Of a stretch of 35,035 bases of DNA, positions 1 to 7,452 are shown one piece after another (positions within the stretch are counted from its first letter, which is position 1; each line of letters opens with the position of its first letter). A program made the position numbers and the translations under genes. Origin of the DNA: Bacillus sp. 491mf. GTDB lineage: Bacteria; Bacillota; Bacilli; Bacillales; Bacillaceae_G. Location: the NCBI RefSeq assembly GCF_900112415.1, contig NZ_FOLV01000040.1:1-35035 (forward strand), given 5' to 3'. The notes beneath the pieces were generated by a model. It made no database searches. It had not been told where the DNA came from and saw only the letters and a program-made list of their open reading frames with translations.

Positions 1-590
1 GCGTCGCTCTGCTTATCGGCGTCGCTCTGCTTATCAGCTTCATTCTGCTTATCAGCGTCGTTCTGCTTATCAGCTTCATTCTGCTTTTTAGCTTCTTCCT
101 GCTTTTTAGCTTCTTCCTGCTTTTCAGCTTCTTCCCGCTTTTCAGCTTCTTCCCGCTTTTCGGCTTCCAGCTTTTCGGCTTCCAGCTCTTTGGCTTCCAG
201 CTCTTTAGCTTCCAGCTCTTTGGCTTCCAGCTCTTCGGCTTTCAGCTTTTCGGCTTTCAGCTTTTCGGCTTCCCACTTTTCGGTTTCTAGCCTTTCAGCT
301 TCTTCTTGCTTTCTAGCTTCTTCTTGCTTTCTAGCTTCTTCTTGCTTTCTAGCTTCTTCCTGCTTTTTAGCTTCTTCTTGCTTTTTAGCGTCGTTCTGCT
401 TATCAGCTTCATTCTGCTTATCAGCTTCATTCTGCTTTCTAGCTTCTTCCTGCTTTCTAGCTTCTTCCTGCTTTCTAGCTTCTTCTTGCTTTTTAGCTTC
501 TTCTTGCTTTTCAGCTTCCTGCTTTTCAGCTTCCTGCTTTTCAGCTTCGCGCTTTTCGGCTTCCAGCTTATTAGCTTCGTCTAGCTTTTC
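1..590. repeat. Tandem 18-bp and 15-bp coding repeats
   Basis: Units such as AGCTTCTTCTTGCTTTCT (18 bp) and AGCTCTTTGGCTTCC-like 15-mers are repeated throughout, read on the plus strand. They encode the hexa- and pentapeptide helix repeats of the minus-strand gene. Nearly identical adjacent units around 301-530 suggest recent expansion by slippage or unequal crossing over. All units are multiples of three, so changes in copy number keep the frame. Confidence 0.9.
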
Positions 591-1046
591 TTTTTCCTGT
601 GCCTCACTAACTTCTGCTGGTTGTATTAAATTATTCATGTTGTTTAAATCGCGATTGTTGTCCGTTTGTTCTAGCTTAACGAAAGTAGATTCCTTCTGTA
701 CTTCGGTAGAAAAAACTTCTTCATCTGAATCGCTATCGTCCTCATTTTGAGGTGAATCACTAGTGTGATCTGTCTCAATTGATTGTTTCGGAATATTACT
801 TTCATTTTCTGAATTCGGAGGATTCTCATTTTGTGATTGGTTAGAAATATTATTTTTAACGTCTACTTTAGAAGAATCACTCTTGCTTGATTGTTCAGAA
901 TCTTTATTCTCATGTACATCCGCTACATCATCATGAGACTTTTTCGAACTTGTTTTCTTGTTTTGACAACTAACGCATAGGAATACTGCAACCAACACAA
1001 CAGTTAGCAAGAATATTAAGCGTTTTTGTTGTTTATTTACTGACAT
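1..1046 (-). CDS. Exported K/E/A/Q-repeat protein (partial, C-terminus outside window)
   Basis: The frame read leftward from the ATG at 1046 stays open to the window edge, giving about 348 residues without a stop. The N-terminus MSVNKQQKRLIFLL and the hydrophobic run up to LCVSC (about residues 9-27) form a signal peptide or membrane anchor. The Cys suggests a lipoprotein, but Cys at -3 is a poor lipobox. Residues about 30-150 are an acidic, Ser/Asn-rich linker. From about residue 153 the protein is a tandem repeat of hexapeptides (RKQEEA, DKQNEA; 18-bp units) and pentapeptides (EKQEA, AKELE; 15-bp units), predicted to form a long charged helix. I do not recognise the family. A TolA-like envelope spacer or cell-surface stalk are guesses; the missing C-terminus probably carries the functional domain. 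Long open frames on the plus strand here are shadows of the repeat. Confidence 0.8.
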   Translation of the reverse strand, partial: MSVNKQQKRLIFLLTVVLVAVFLCVSCQNKKTSSKKSHDDVADVHENKDSEQSSKSDSSKVDVKNNISNQSQNENPPNSENESNIPKQSIETDHTSDSPQNEDDSDSDEEVFSTEVQKESTFVKLEQTDNNRDLNNMNNLIQPAEVSEAQEKEKLDEANKLEAEKREAEKQEAEKQEAEKQEEAKKQEEARKQEEARKQEEARKQNEADKQNEADKQNDAKKQEEAKKQEEARKQEEARKQEEARKQEEAERLETEKWEAEKLKAEKLKAEELEAKELEAKELEAKELEAEKLEAEKREEAEKREEAEKQEEAKKQEEAKKQNEADKQNDADKQNEADKQSDADKQSD

Positions 1047-1243
1047 AAACTACTCCCAACACTCAAATTTGAGCTTTCCTTTTTGTGCACAATATTTAAC
1101 ATAATAAAATCGTCAAAAAAAGTCTAGCATTTTCAAGAAGAAAGGAAAACTTACGTGATTTCACTAAAAATAAAGTGAAACTTTAATCAGTAAAGGTCTT
1201 GCTTCCCGCGAATTAAGAAAGAAATATGTATATAAATGTAATT

Positions 1244-1783
1244 TCAGTTCTTTTCAAAAAAGAAAACTTTCCACCAAGGTCTTTTCTTTGATTTTGCTAT
1301 TTCTCTTTTTACATTTTGCATCTCTCTAAGTAATTGTGTTAATGTACGATCTCTTTCTGCTATTGCGATACGTTCTTTTTGTGCTAGATGTTCATTTAAT
1401 TTTTGCTGTAGCTTACTTATCTCGTTGCTTTGTTTTTGAAGCATCCTCATAAGATCTTGATGAGCATTATTTTCTTTTTTTAAATTTTGGTGTATTTCTA
1501 ATAATAGAGGGTCATCATTACATGTATTCCTCTTAACTACCATTGTCGTGGGATTGCTATAAGCTTTGGTCAAAATCATTTTGATTTCTTCTTTATTCTT
1601 TCCTTTTTTATACCATTGTCTAATCTCTTGTAGTGTAGAAATACATGTTTCATGAAAAAGATAAACTTCTTCTTCTTTACGCATAATTAAACATGATTGA
1701 TAATCCTCTACATAGCGTTTTACCGTTTGAATAGGTATAGATGTATTTCGAGCAATTTCTCGAAGTGTAAGCCATTTCTCCAT
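1244..1783 (-). CDS. MerR-type HTH and coiled-coil DNA-binding protein
   Basis: A 179-residue cytoplasmic protein. Residues about 4-70 form a MerR-like winged helix (LTLREIARNTSIPIQTVKRY at the recognition helix, then a wing and a basic helix with QWYKKGKNKEEI). Residues about 95-165 are a Lys/Glu/Gln-rich coiled coil. The C-terminus is a basic tail ending PWWKVFFFEKN. The architecture resembles RacA-like and DUF3967-type Bacillus proteins, which have a MerR HTH but no ligand-binding domain. A role in gene regulation or DNA organisation is inferred only. The ATG is preceded by AAGGTGAG. The repeat-protein gene lies 197 bp downstream on the same strand, and the deaminase/aldolase pair diverges from it. 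Confidence 0.7.
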   Translation of the reverse strand: MEKWLTLREIARNTSIPIQTVKRYVEDYQSCLIMRKEEEVYLFHETCISTLQEIRQWYKKGKNKEEIKMILTKAYSNPTTMVVKRNTCNDDPLLLEIHQNLKKENNAHQDLMRMLQKQSNEISKLQQKLNEHLAQKERIAIAERDRTLTQLLREMQNVKREIAKSKKRPWWKVFFFEKN

Positions 1784-1870
1784 GCCTTCTCACCTTTTCA
1801 ATTAATTTATTACATAACATAAATATAGATTATATCATTTATTCATAATGTTAGTAATAAACGAATGGGG

Positions 1871-1932
1871 AGTTCCAGCACTCTCTATAAAATATGTGAA
1901 AAAAGTTTCTTCGGTGAGAAGGAACTTTTTTC
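1871..1932 (+). promoter_or_regulatory. Leader hairpin with competing pairing upstream of the deaminase/aldolase gene
   Basis: GAAAAAAGTTTCTTC (1898-1912) pairs with GAAGGAACTTTTTTC (1918-1932) around a 5-nt loop, one G-U pair included. The U-rich end makes it resemble an intrinsic terminator. AGTTCC at 1871-1876 can instead pair with GGAACT (1921-1926) in the right arm, giving two mutually exclusive folds. It lies about 65 bp before the start at 1999, in the region between divergent genes. It could be an attenuator or a simple insulating terminator. No known riboswitch class was recognised. Confidence 0.4.
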
Positions 1933-1998
1933 TTTAGAAGAGGAAATTTTCATTTTCTTTCCAATATATATAGGAAATATATGGGAGGGGGAAGTGAT

Positions 1999-3171
1999 GT
2001 GGATCGTAGAACGTTTCAAGGACTTTCAATGCCATGCGCATTTCTTAATGAAGATGCATTAGAGAGAAATATTCAATCTATTATTCAGCTTCATAAAGGA
2101 AAACGTATTAGAATTGCGAGCAAATCATTACGTTCTGTTTCAGTGATGAAGAAAATTTTACAATCACATTCTTGTTTTCAAGGAATTATGTGTTACTCAC
2201 CAGCGGAGGTTCTGTTTTTAATTGAACAGGGATTTGATGATTTATTGCTCGGATATCCAGTTTGGGATGAAGAGGCTTTGAAGAAAATAAGTATACTTAC
2301 AAAACAAGGGTACAAGATTACTTGCATGGTAGATTGCGAAGAGCATATTTTGTATTTGGAGCATATTGCTTTGCAAGTAGAAGGAACGTTTCGTATTTGT
2401 TTTGATATTGATATGAGCAGTCGTTTTCTTGGCTTTCATTTTGGAGTAAAACGGTCTCCGTTGCGCATTGCAGAACAAGTATTACAAGTGGCTAATAGAG
2501 TTTTACAATCATCCTGTTTGAAAATAGATGGTGTTATGGGTTATGAAGCACAGATAGCAGGTGTAGGGGATCATGTACCAAAACAAACATTACAAAACAA
2601 AGTGGTTTCTTATTTAAAAAGACGGTCTGTAAGAGAAGTTACAAAAAGACGAGGGTTCATTGTACAAGCATTAGAGCAAAAAGGAATTTCATTACGCTTT
2701 GTAAATGGCGGGGGAACAGGGAGTATAAAGACAACCGTTCAAGATGAGTCTGTTACGGAAATTACGGTTGGGTCTGCTTTTTATTCTCCAGTGCTTTTTG
2801 ATTATTATAAAGACATTGCATTTGAGCCAGCAGTTGGATTTGTATTACCGATTGTCCGCCAGCCAGAACCTCATGTTTATACCTGTTTAGGTGGAGGGTA
2901 TATTGCATCGGGAATGACTGGAAAGGATAAGCAACCGCAGCCGTATATGCCAAACGGAGCAAAATTACTTCCATTAGAAGGAGCAGGTGAAGTGCAAACA
3001 CCGGTTTACTATGAAGGAACAGAACAATTAAGAATTGGCGAGGGGATTGTATTTCGGCATAGTAAAGCAGGAGAGCTATGTGAAAGGTTTTCTTCTTTAT
3101 ATCGTATTTCTGATGGTGAAGTAGTAGGAGAATATCAAACATATCGGGGGGACGGACAATGCTTTCTATAA
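1999..3171 (+). CDS. Fold-type III PLP amino acid deaminase/aldolase
   Basis: An enzyme of the alanine-racemase-like N-terminal (TIM barrel) plus D-serine dehydratase-like class, annotated in relatives as amino acid deaminase/aldolase. RIASKSLRS near residues 38-46 supplies the PLP lysine. The barrel motif FVNGGGTGS is the phosphate-binding Gly-rich loop. The C-terminal GGGYIASG and EGIVFRHSKAGE segments match the DSD1-like domain. The start chosen is GTG 1999, 8 nt after GGAGGGG at 1984-1990; an in-frame ATG at 1981 sits before that ribosome binding site. The length of 390 aa is normal for the family. It overlaps the FAD oxidase gene by 13 bases, so the two are translationally coupled and probably act on one substrate pathway. 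The substrate cannot be read from the sequence. Confidence 0.85.
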   Translation: MDRRTFQGLSMPCAFLNEDALERNIQSIIQLHKGKRIRIASKSLRSVSVMKKILQSHSCFQGIMCYSPAEVLFLIEQGFDDLLLGYPVWDEEALKKISILTKQGYKITCMVDCEEHILYLEHIALQVEGTFRICFDIDMSSRFLGFHFGVKRSPLRIAEQVLQVANRVLQSSCLKIDGVMGYEAQIAGVGDHVPKQTLQNKVVSYLKRRSVREVTKRRGFIVQALEQKGISLRFVNGGGTGSIKTTVQDESVTEITVGSAFYSPVLFDYYKDIAFEPAVGFVLPIVRQPEPHVYTCLGGGYIASGMTGKDKQPQPYMPNGAKLLPLEGAGEVQTPVYYEGTEQLRIGEGIVFRHSKAGELCERFSSLYRISDGEVVGEYQTYRGDGQCFL

Positions 3172-4469
3172 GGGGCCAGAAGTGGCGGAATTGGACAGGG
3201 AATGTACAAGGAGTGCCGCAGTATACGATGTATCCGAAAAGCATTGAAGAGGTTGCTGAGGCTGTGAAGTTTGCAAAAGAAGTTGGAAAGCGTATTCGTG
3301 TGGTTGGTTCAGGCCATTCATTCACATCACTTGTTCAGACAGATGAGATTTTAATTTCTTTGGATGAATTACAAGGGATAATCGAGATTAATTCACAGAC
3401 ATTAATCGTAGAAGTGTGGGCAGGTACAAAGTTGTATCAGTTAGGTGAAATATTACAAGAGAACGGATATGCACAAGAGAATTTAGGGGATATTGATGCA
3501 CAGTCTATTGCTGGGGCAATTAGTACAGGAACGCATGGAACGGGGATTTCATTTGGCAATTTAGCAACACAGGTTGTGGAAGTAACAGCTGTCCTTGCAT
3601 CAGGAGAAGTGATTACGTGTTCTGAAAAAGAATATCCACAATATTGGAAGGGGTTTCAATTGTCACTTGGCATGCTGGGGATTATTGTGAAAGTTAAACT
3701 AAAAGTCATTCCAGCATATTCACTTGCTTATGAAAGTAAAAAAGAATCATTTGCTACTGTTATGAGTAAATTGGAAGAATATAAGAAAAATCGTCATTTT
3801 GAGTTTTTTATCTTTCCGTATGCTGACGATGTTCAAGTGAAAATTACAAACGTAACGGAGGAAATAGGAGGAGAACTAAAGTGGCATAAACTCAAAACAG
3901 CTTTAATAGAAAATATGGCTTTTTCATTGTTATCAGAGAGTTGCCGCTTTTTTCCTTCTATTAGTAAGAGTGTTAGTCAATTATCCGCAAAGGGAGTACC
4001 CAATACGAAAATCATAGGTCCGAGTTATAAGGTGTTTGCAACTGCTCGCAATGTCCGTTTCTATGAGATGGAGTATAGTATTCCGGCAGAATCTATGAAA
4101 GAGGCAGTAGAAGAAATTTATAATCTCATTTACGAAAAAAATTTTCAAGTACATTTTCCCATTGAATGTCGCTATGCAAAAGAAGATGATATTTGGCTGA
4201 GTCCGTCATACGGAAGAAATTCTGCGTATATTGCAGTTCATATGTACAGAGGGATGCAGTACACATCTTATTTTCAAGAAGTCGAACGTATTTTTCAAAA
4301 GTATGAAGGGCGTCCGCATTGGGGGAAAATGCATACAATGACATATGATATGTTGCAACAAGTATATCCTAAATTGCATCATTTTTTAGAGGCGAGGCAA
4401 ACAGTAGATCCTACAGCAATGTTTTTAAATCCGTATTTAGCGAAAGTATTTTCGTTACATATGGAATAA
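3159..4469 (+). CDS. FAD-dependent oxidase of the VAO family with C-terminal ALO domain
   Basis: A 436-aa flavoprotein related to L-gulonolactone, D-arabinono-1,4-lactone and alditol oxidases. The PP-type FAD domain spans about residues 15-180. VVGSGHSF holds His53 at the position used for covalent histidyl-FAD linkage in this family, and GDIDAQSIAGAISTGTHGTG is the second FAD motif. The ALO-type C-terminal domain ends with GRPHWGKMHT and a typical VDPTAMFLNPYL tail. No signal peptide is seen. The ATG lies inside the upstream gene (ATGCTTTCTATAA overlap) after GGGGGAC, so expression is coupled to the PLP enzyme. The oxidised substrate is probably a polyol, lactone or hydroxy acid, but this is not determined. 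Confidence 0.85.
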   Translation: MLSIRGQKWRNWTGNVQGVPQYTMYPKSIEEVAEAVKFAKEVGKRIRVVGSGHSFTSLVQTDEILISLDELQGIIEINSQTLIVEVWAGTKLYQLGEILQENGYAQENLGDIDAQSIAGAISTGTHGTGISFGNLATQVVEVTAVLASGEVITCSEKEYPQYWKGFQLSLGMLGIIVKVKLKVIPAYSLAYESKKESFATVMSKLEEYKKNRHFEFFIFPYADDVQVKITNVTEEIGGELKWHKLKTALIENMAFSLLSESCRFFPSISKSVSQLSAKGVPNTKIIGPSYKVFATARNVRFYEMEYSIPAESMKEAVEEIYNLIYEKNFQVHFPIECRYAKEDDIWLSPSYGRNSAYIAVHMYRGMQYTSYFQEVERIFQKYEGRPHWGKMHTMTYDMLQQVYPKLHHFLEARQTVDPTAMFLNPYLAKVFSLHME

Positions 4470-4480
4470 AGCCATACAAA

Positions 4481-4590
4481 CTCCTTTCTTTTAGGGGAGA
4501 AGAGAGCATCTGACCGCGTATAGAAACGGTCAGGTTTTTTTTTCGCCTTAAAATAAAAGGAGAAGGCATATATAAATGGTTTAATAATGT
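4481..4590 (+). repeat. Dispersed intergenic repeat, copy A
   Basis: It follows the family order: CTCCTTTCTTTTAGGGGAG, GAGAGCATCTGACCGCGTAT, AGAAACGGTCAGG, a T-run, and AAAAGGAGAAGGCAT before TAGCTGAG. The best matching copies are at 30979 and 31224. The element probably belongs to the bcr-type repeats described for the B. cereus group; that assignment is from memory. Confidence 0.65.
4510..4543 (+). terminator. Terminator of the deaminase/FAD oxidase operon
   Basis: CTGACCG (4510-4516) pairs with CGGTCAG (4527-4533) over a 10-nt loop and is followed by GTTTTTTTTT. The hairpin is the conserved stem of dispersed repeat copy A, so a repeat element appears to act as the operon terminator. Confidence 0.8.
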
Positions 4591-4877
4591 AGCTGAGCTG
4601 CATTGGATTTGGAAGAAAGAATATACGGTTGAATTTGCTGCTGCCATGTAATTGCAGTAGCTTTCTTTTTATAAGTTAGCCATTCCTGGTAGTCCTCTTG
4701 CGTTTTCCATAACGTGCGAATGAAGAATTCTGTATGATCTCTATCATGTTTTGTATAGGAGACTTCTATATTAATAAAACCTAGCGTATTAGGCGATGGG
4801 TAATATTGTTGTAATGCTGTAAGTACTTGTTTTTCACAATTTCTTTTTATATAAAGCATGTTTGTCACAATAAACAT
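4581..4877 (-). CDS. ABM-superfamily protein, IsdG-like
   Basis: A 98-aa ferredoxin-like alpha/beta-barrel protein. It begins MFIVTNMLYIKR and contains FFIRTLWKTQEDYQEWLTY, a pattern close to the IsdG/IsdI heme-degrading monooxygenases. Asn6 and Trp66 sit at the places of the IsdG catalytic Asn7 and Trp67. The heme-ligating His about ten residues after the Trp is absent; the region reads KKKATAITWQQQ. It may therefore be a non-heme ABM enzyme or a degenerate member. The ATG at 4877 follows AGAGGTGG at good spacing; a GTG nine bases upstream overlaps that ribosome binding site and was not chosen. It is monocistronic and convergent with the FAD oxidase operon. Confidence 0.7.
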   Translation of the reverse strand: MFIVTNMLYIKRNCEKQVLTALQQYYPSPNTLGFINIEVSYTKHDRDHTEFFIRTLWKTQEDYQEWLTYKKKATAITWQQQIQPYILSSKSNAAQLHY

Positions 4878-5323
4878 AGCGGCCACCTCTTTTTTAAGAT
4901 AATAAAGTAATAAGGTAAGTATCGTTTTTCTTTAGTCATAACATCTTAAAGATTCCCCCCTAGTAAGTCATTGCTTACATGAATGGCTCCTCCGTTCCAA
5001 ATGGATTCAACAAAAAGTGTTTATATAAAATATAATACTATTCAGAAAAGTTTGCGTAAATGTAAGGAAGACGACAATTTTTTACAAAAAATAAATAGGG
5101 ATGCAAAATGATAAAAAATATGAACTTATCAATTCAGTTTTTTTATATTAAAAGTAAAACACTATTTTTAAATATATTAATAAAAAATGGAATATCTAAT
5201 ATATTTATTACAAGTTTTCCGTTAATAGTAATATTTTTCCACTAAAAATAAACTGTATTTAATACGTTTGTAAACAAACTGTAAAATAAATCATGTATAA
5301 ATGTAAGAGAAGGGAGTCGGATT
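4878..5323. other. Divergent AT-rich intergenic region
   Basis: About 446 bp separate the ABM gene (-) and the 3D-domain gene (+). No credible ORF or RNA gene was found. A small inverted repeat GTAAG-tcattg-CTTAC lies at 4963-4978. A TATAAA at 5296-5301 is a possible -10 for the downstream gene, without a convincing -35. The rest is very AT-rich. Confidence 0.5.
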
Positions 5324-6514
5324 ATGAACTATTTTAAGCGTATCAGTAGTCTTGTATTAGCTGGATTTATTTGTTTCACTAGTACAGTTGCTGTAAAAGC
5401 TGAGTCAAACGACGAGAAATTAAACAACATGCAGCAGCAATTGCAAAATAATAACAATGACATTCAGCAAAAGGAACAAGAAAAACAGGCTGTAATGAAA
5501 GACATTGAAGGAATTCAAAAAGAATTATCAGATTTAAATAATACAATTACAAAAAATAAACAAGAACAAGATGCGATTCAGCGTAAAATTGATGAAACGC
5601 ATAAACAAATTGAGCAAAAAGTGAAAGAGATTATTAGTTTAGAAAACAAAGTACTTATGCGTAAAGATATTATGAGAAAGCGTATAATCTCTGTTCAAGA
5701 CAGCCCAAATGTAAGTTTAGTAGTAGAAGTAATTGTAGATTCAAAGAACATTGCAGATTTCTTGCAACGTATGACTGCAGTTTCTACAATTATGGATGCA
5801 GATAAAGAGATTCTTCGTTTACAAGAACAAGATCTTCGTCAAATTGAAGCCGATAAAAAGATAGTTGATGAAAAAGAAAAATCTTTAGAAGGCGATAAAC
5901 AAAAATTAGCAAAAGTACAAGCTGATTTACAAGACAATTTAAAGAAACGTCAAGAACACCTACAATCTGTACAAGCGAAGTATAATCAAATTTCTAGTCA
6001 GCTTACACTTGCTGCACAAGAAAAAGCAAAGATTGAAGCAGATATGAAGGGTGTACAAGATACAATTGCTCGTGAACAACAAGCAGCTGCAGAGCGTGAA
6101 AGAGCTGCAAAAGAAGCACAAGCATCGCAAGCACCACAAGCACCACAAGTAAGTGACAAGCCTTCAGATAGACGAGATACACCAGATGTGCCTACTAAAG
6201 GCGGTCGTGAAATTTTTGTAGAGGCTACGGCTTACACAAATGACCCAAGTGAAAATGGGGCAAAGCCAGGAGATCATGTATACACTAGATGGGGGCATTA
6301 TGATTTAACTGCTAATCCAAATTTAAAAGTAATTGCTGTTGATCCAAAGGTTATTCCATTAGGCTCACGTGTATGGGTTCAAGGATATGGAGAAGCTATT
6401 GCTGCGGATACTGGTGGTGCAATTCAAGGATATCGTATTGATGTTTTCGTACCGGATAAAGGGGCTTCTAGCGCTTGGGGTAGAAGACAAGTTCGTGTTA
6501 CTATTTTAGATTAA
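5324..6514 (+). CDS. Secreted coiled-coil protein with 3D (DPBB) peptidoglycan-active domain
   Basis: A 396-aa exported cell-wall protein. The signal peptide is MNYFKRISSLVLAGFICF... with a probable cleavage after VKA (residue 26). Residues about 30-250 form a long PcsB/CwlO-like coiled coil rich in Gln/Lys/Glu, followed by an Ala/Gln/Pro linker. Residues about 290-396 form a 3D double-psi beta-barrel: EATAYT, VIAVDPKVIPLGSRV and ADTGGAIQGYRIDVFVPD carry the three conserved Asp residues. Such domains are found in Sps, YocH and MltA-like lytic enzymes, so peptidoglycan cleavage or remodelling is likely. The ribosome binding site is GAAGGGAG before the ATG. The gene stands alone, closed by the terminator at 6520. 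Confidence 0.88.
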   Translation: MNYFKRISSLVLAGFICFTSTVAVKAESNDEKLNNMQQQLQNNNNDIQQKEQEKQAVMKDIEGIQKELSDLNNTITKNKQEQDAIQRKIDETHKQIEQKVKEIISLENKVLMRKDIMRKRIISVQDSPNVSLVVEVIVDSKNIADFLQRMTAVSTIMDADKEILRLQEQDLRQIEADKKIVDEKEKSLEGDKQKLAKVQADLQDNLKKRQEHLQSVQAKYNQISSQLTLAAQEKAKIEADMKGVQDTIAREQQAAAERERAAKEAQASQAPQAPQVSDKPSDRRDTPDVPTKGGREIFVEATAYTNDPSENGAKPGDHVYTRWGHYDLTANPNLKVIAVDPKVIPLGSRVWVQGYGEAIAADTGGAIQGYRIDVFVPDKGASSAWGRRQVRVTILD

Positions 6515-6519
6515 AGTAA

Positions 6520-6554
6520 AAATCTACTTTGCAAAAGCAAAGTAGATTTTTTTT
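6520..6554 (+). terminator. Terminator of the 3D-domain gene
   Basis: AAATCTACTTTGC and GCAAAGTAGATTT form a 13-bp stem with an AAAA loop, followed by a T-run. Confidence 0.9.
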
Positions 6555-6624
6555 ATAATTAAATGTTAAGTTAGTTTTACATTTTGTAAAGCTTAGCATA
6601 CAATAATGGTAAGAGGTGGTAAAA

Positions 6625-6843
6625 ATGACCATTTACAATCGAGTAAAAGAATTACGAGCCCGTTTTCATTTTTCACAAAGTATATTGGCTGAAAAGGTGG
6701 GGGTAACGAGGCAAACGATCGCTGCTATTGAAAAGGGGGATTATGTCCCGTCATTATTATTAGCGCTTATGATTTGCGATGTATTTGGTATGCAGATGGA
6801 AGAGGTATTTGTACTGCAAAAGGGGGCGGAAGAAAATGAATAG
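6625..6843 (+). CDS. Small XRE-family HTH regulator
   Basis: A 72-aa Cro/C1-type DNA-binding protein consisting only of the HTH domain. RARFHFSQSILAEKVGVTRQ and TIAAIEKGDYVPS (about residues 11-43) are the classical XRE helices, followed by LALMICDVFGMQMEEVF. ATG 6625 follows AGAGGTGG at 6612-6619; the GTG at 6616 overlaps that site and was rejected. The gene ends with ATGAATAG, which overlaps the start of the membrane protein gene by 8 bases, so the two are coupled. In this common Bacillus pairing the regulator usually controls its own operon; that is inference. Confidence 0.85.
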   Translation: MTIYNRVKELRARFHFSQSILAEKVGVTRQTIAAIEKGDYVPSLLLALMICDVFGMQMEEVFVLQKGAEENE

Positions 6844-7309
6844 AATTGGTCTTTCTTATGTAATAAATATGGGTATACTTGTTCTAGTGGGTTGGTGGGG
6901 AATTGAATATTTCCATATGGCTACCGGCTTTGCAAACTCTATACGTAACGAAAAGCAAACGTTGAATGTGGTGATGGATCTAACGCCCACTGTATTAATC
7001 TGCATTGTGGGGATAGGATTATTAATTGGTTACAAAATACAAAAAAAGAAATATAAGAAATTATCATTTTGGACATTTCCGTTATTAGTTCCAAGTGAAG
7101 ATGAGAGAGAAGAATTATTGACTGCAAAAGCGTGTCTCAATACACTTCTTTCATTATGGTGTATTATACCTTTCGCAGTTGTCGCGTTAGCTTTTTATCC
7201 ACTATTCAATCAAAACATTCCAGAATATCCACTATACGTATTATTTTTCATTTCGCTAATTACAACTACAGTATTTCATATTTCTTTATATCGTAATAAG
7301 GTTGTGTAA
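6836..7309 (+). CDS. Four-TM membrane protein paired with HTH regulator
   Basis: A 157-aa integral membrane protein of unknown function. Hydrophobic segments lie near residues 6-26, 47-67, 100-122 and 133-152. Between the second and third is a cytoplasmic motif PSEDEREELLTAKA. DERE...KA motifs of this kind are common in DUF2178-like membrane proteins encoded next to XRE regulators. ATG 6836 follows GGGGGCGGAAG inside the regulator gene and overlaps its stop. A longer open frame from 6779 is out of place and lacks a ribosome binding site. It is not recognised beyond this. Confidence 0.75.
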   Translation: MNRIGLSYVINMGILVLVGWWGIEYFHMATGFANSIRNEKQTLNVVMDLTPTVLICIVGIGLLIGYKIQKKKYKKLSFWTFPLLVPSEDEREELLTAKACLNTLLSLWCIIPFAVVALAFYPLFNQNIPEYPLYVLFFISLITTTVFHISLYRNKVV

Positions 7310-7310
7310 A

Positions 7311-7339
7311 AGGTGTGCCAAAGAGCACATCTTTTTTTT
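7311..7339 (+). terminator. Terminator of the HTH/membrane pair
   Basis: AGGTGTGC and GCACATCT pair (one G-U) around CAAAGA, then a run of T. Confidence 0.85.
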
Positions 7340-7452
7340 GAGAATATAGGGGATTTTTCTGTGTTTTTACAAAAGTTTAATGAAATGCTATAGGGAGAGT
7401 TTACAAATCCTTTTTACAATAGAAGAAGTATTGAAATTGGGGGGATTAGAGA

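Noticed and set aside
190-750. Long plus-strand open frames rich in Ser/Phe/Leu across the left repeat
   Set aside because: They are shadows of the tandem coding repeat. The minus strand has the signal peptide, start codon and coherent protein.
1865-2062. 65-codon ORF overlapping the start of the deaminase gene
   Set aside because: It has no ribosome binding site, crosses a strong hairpin and overlaps the real start in another frame.
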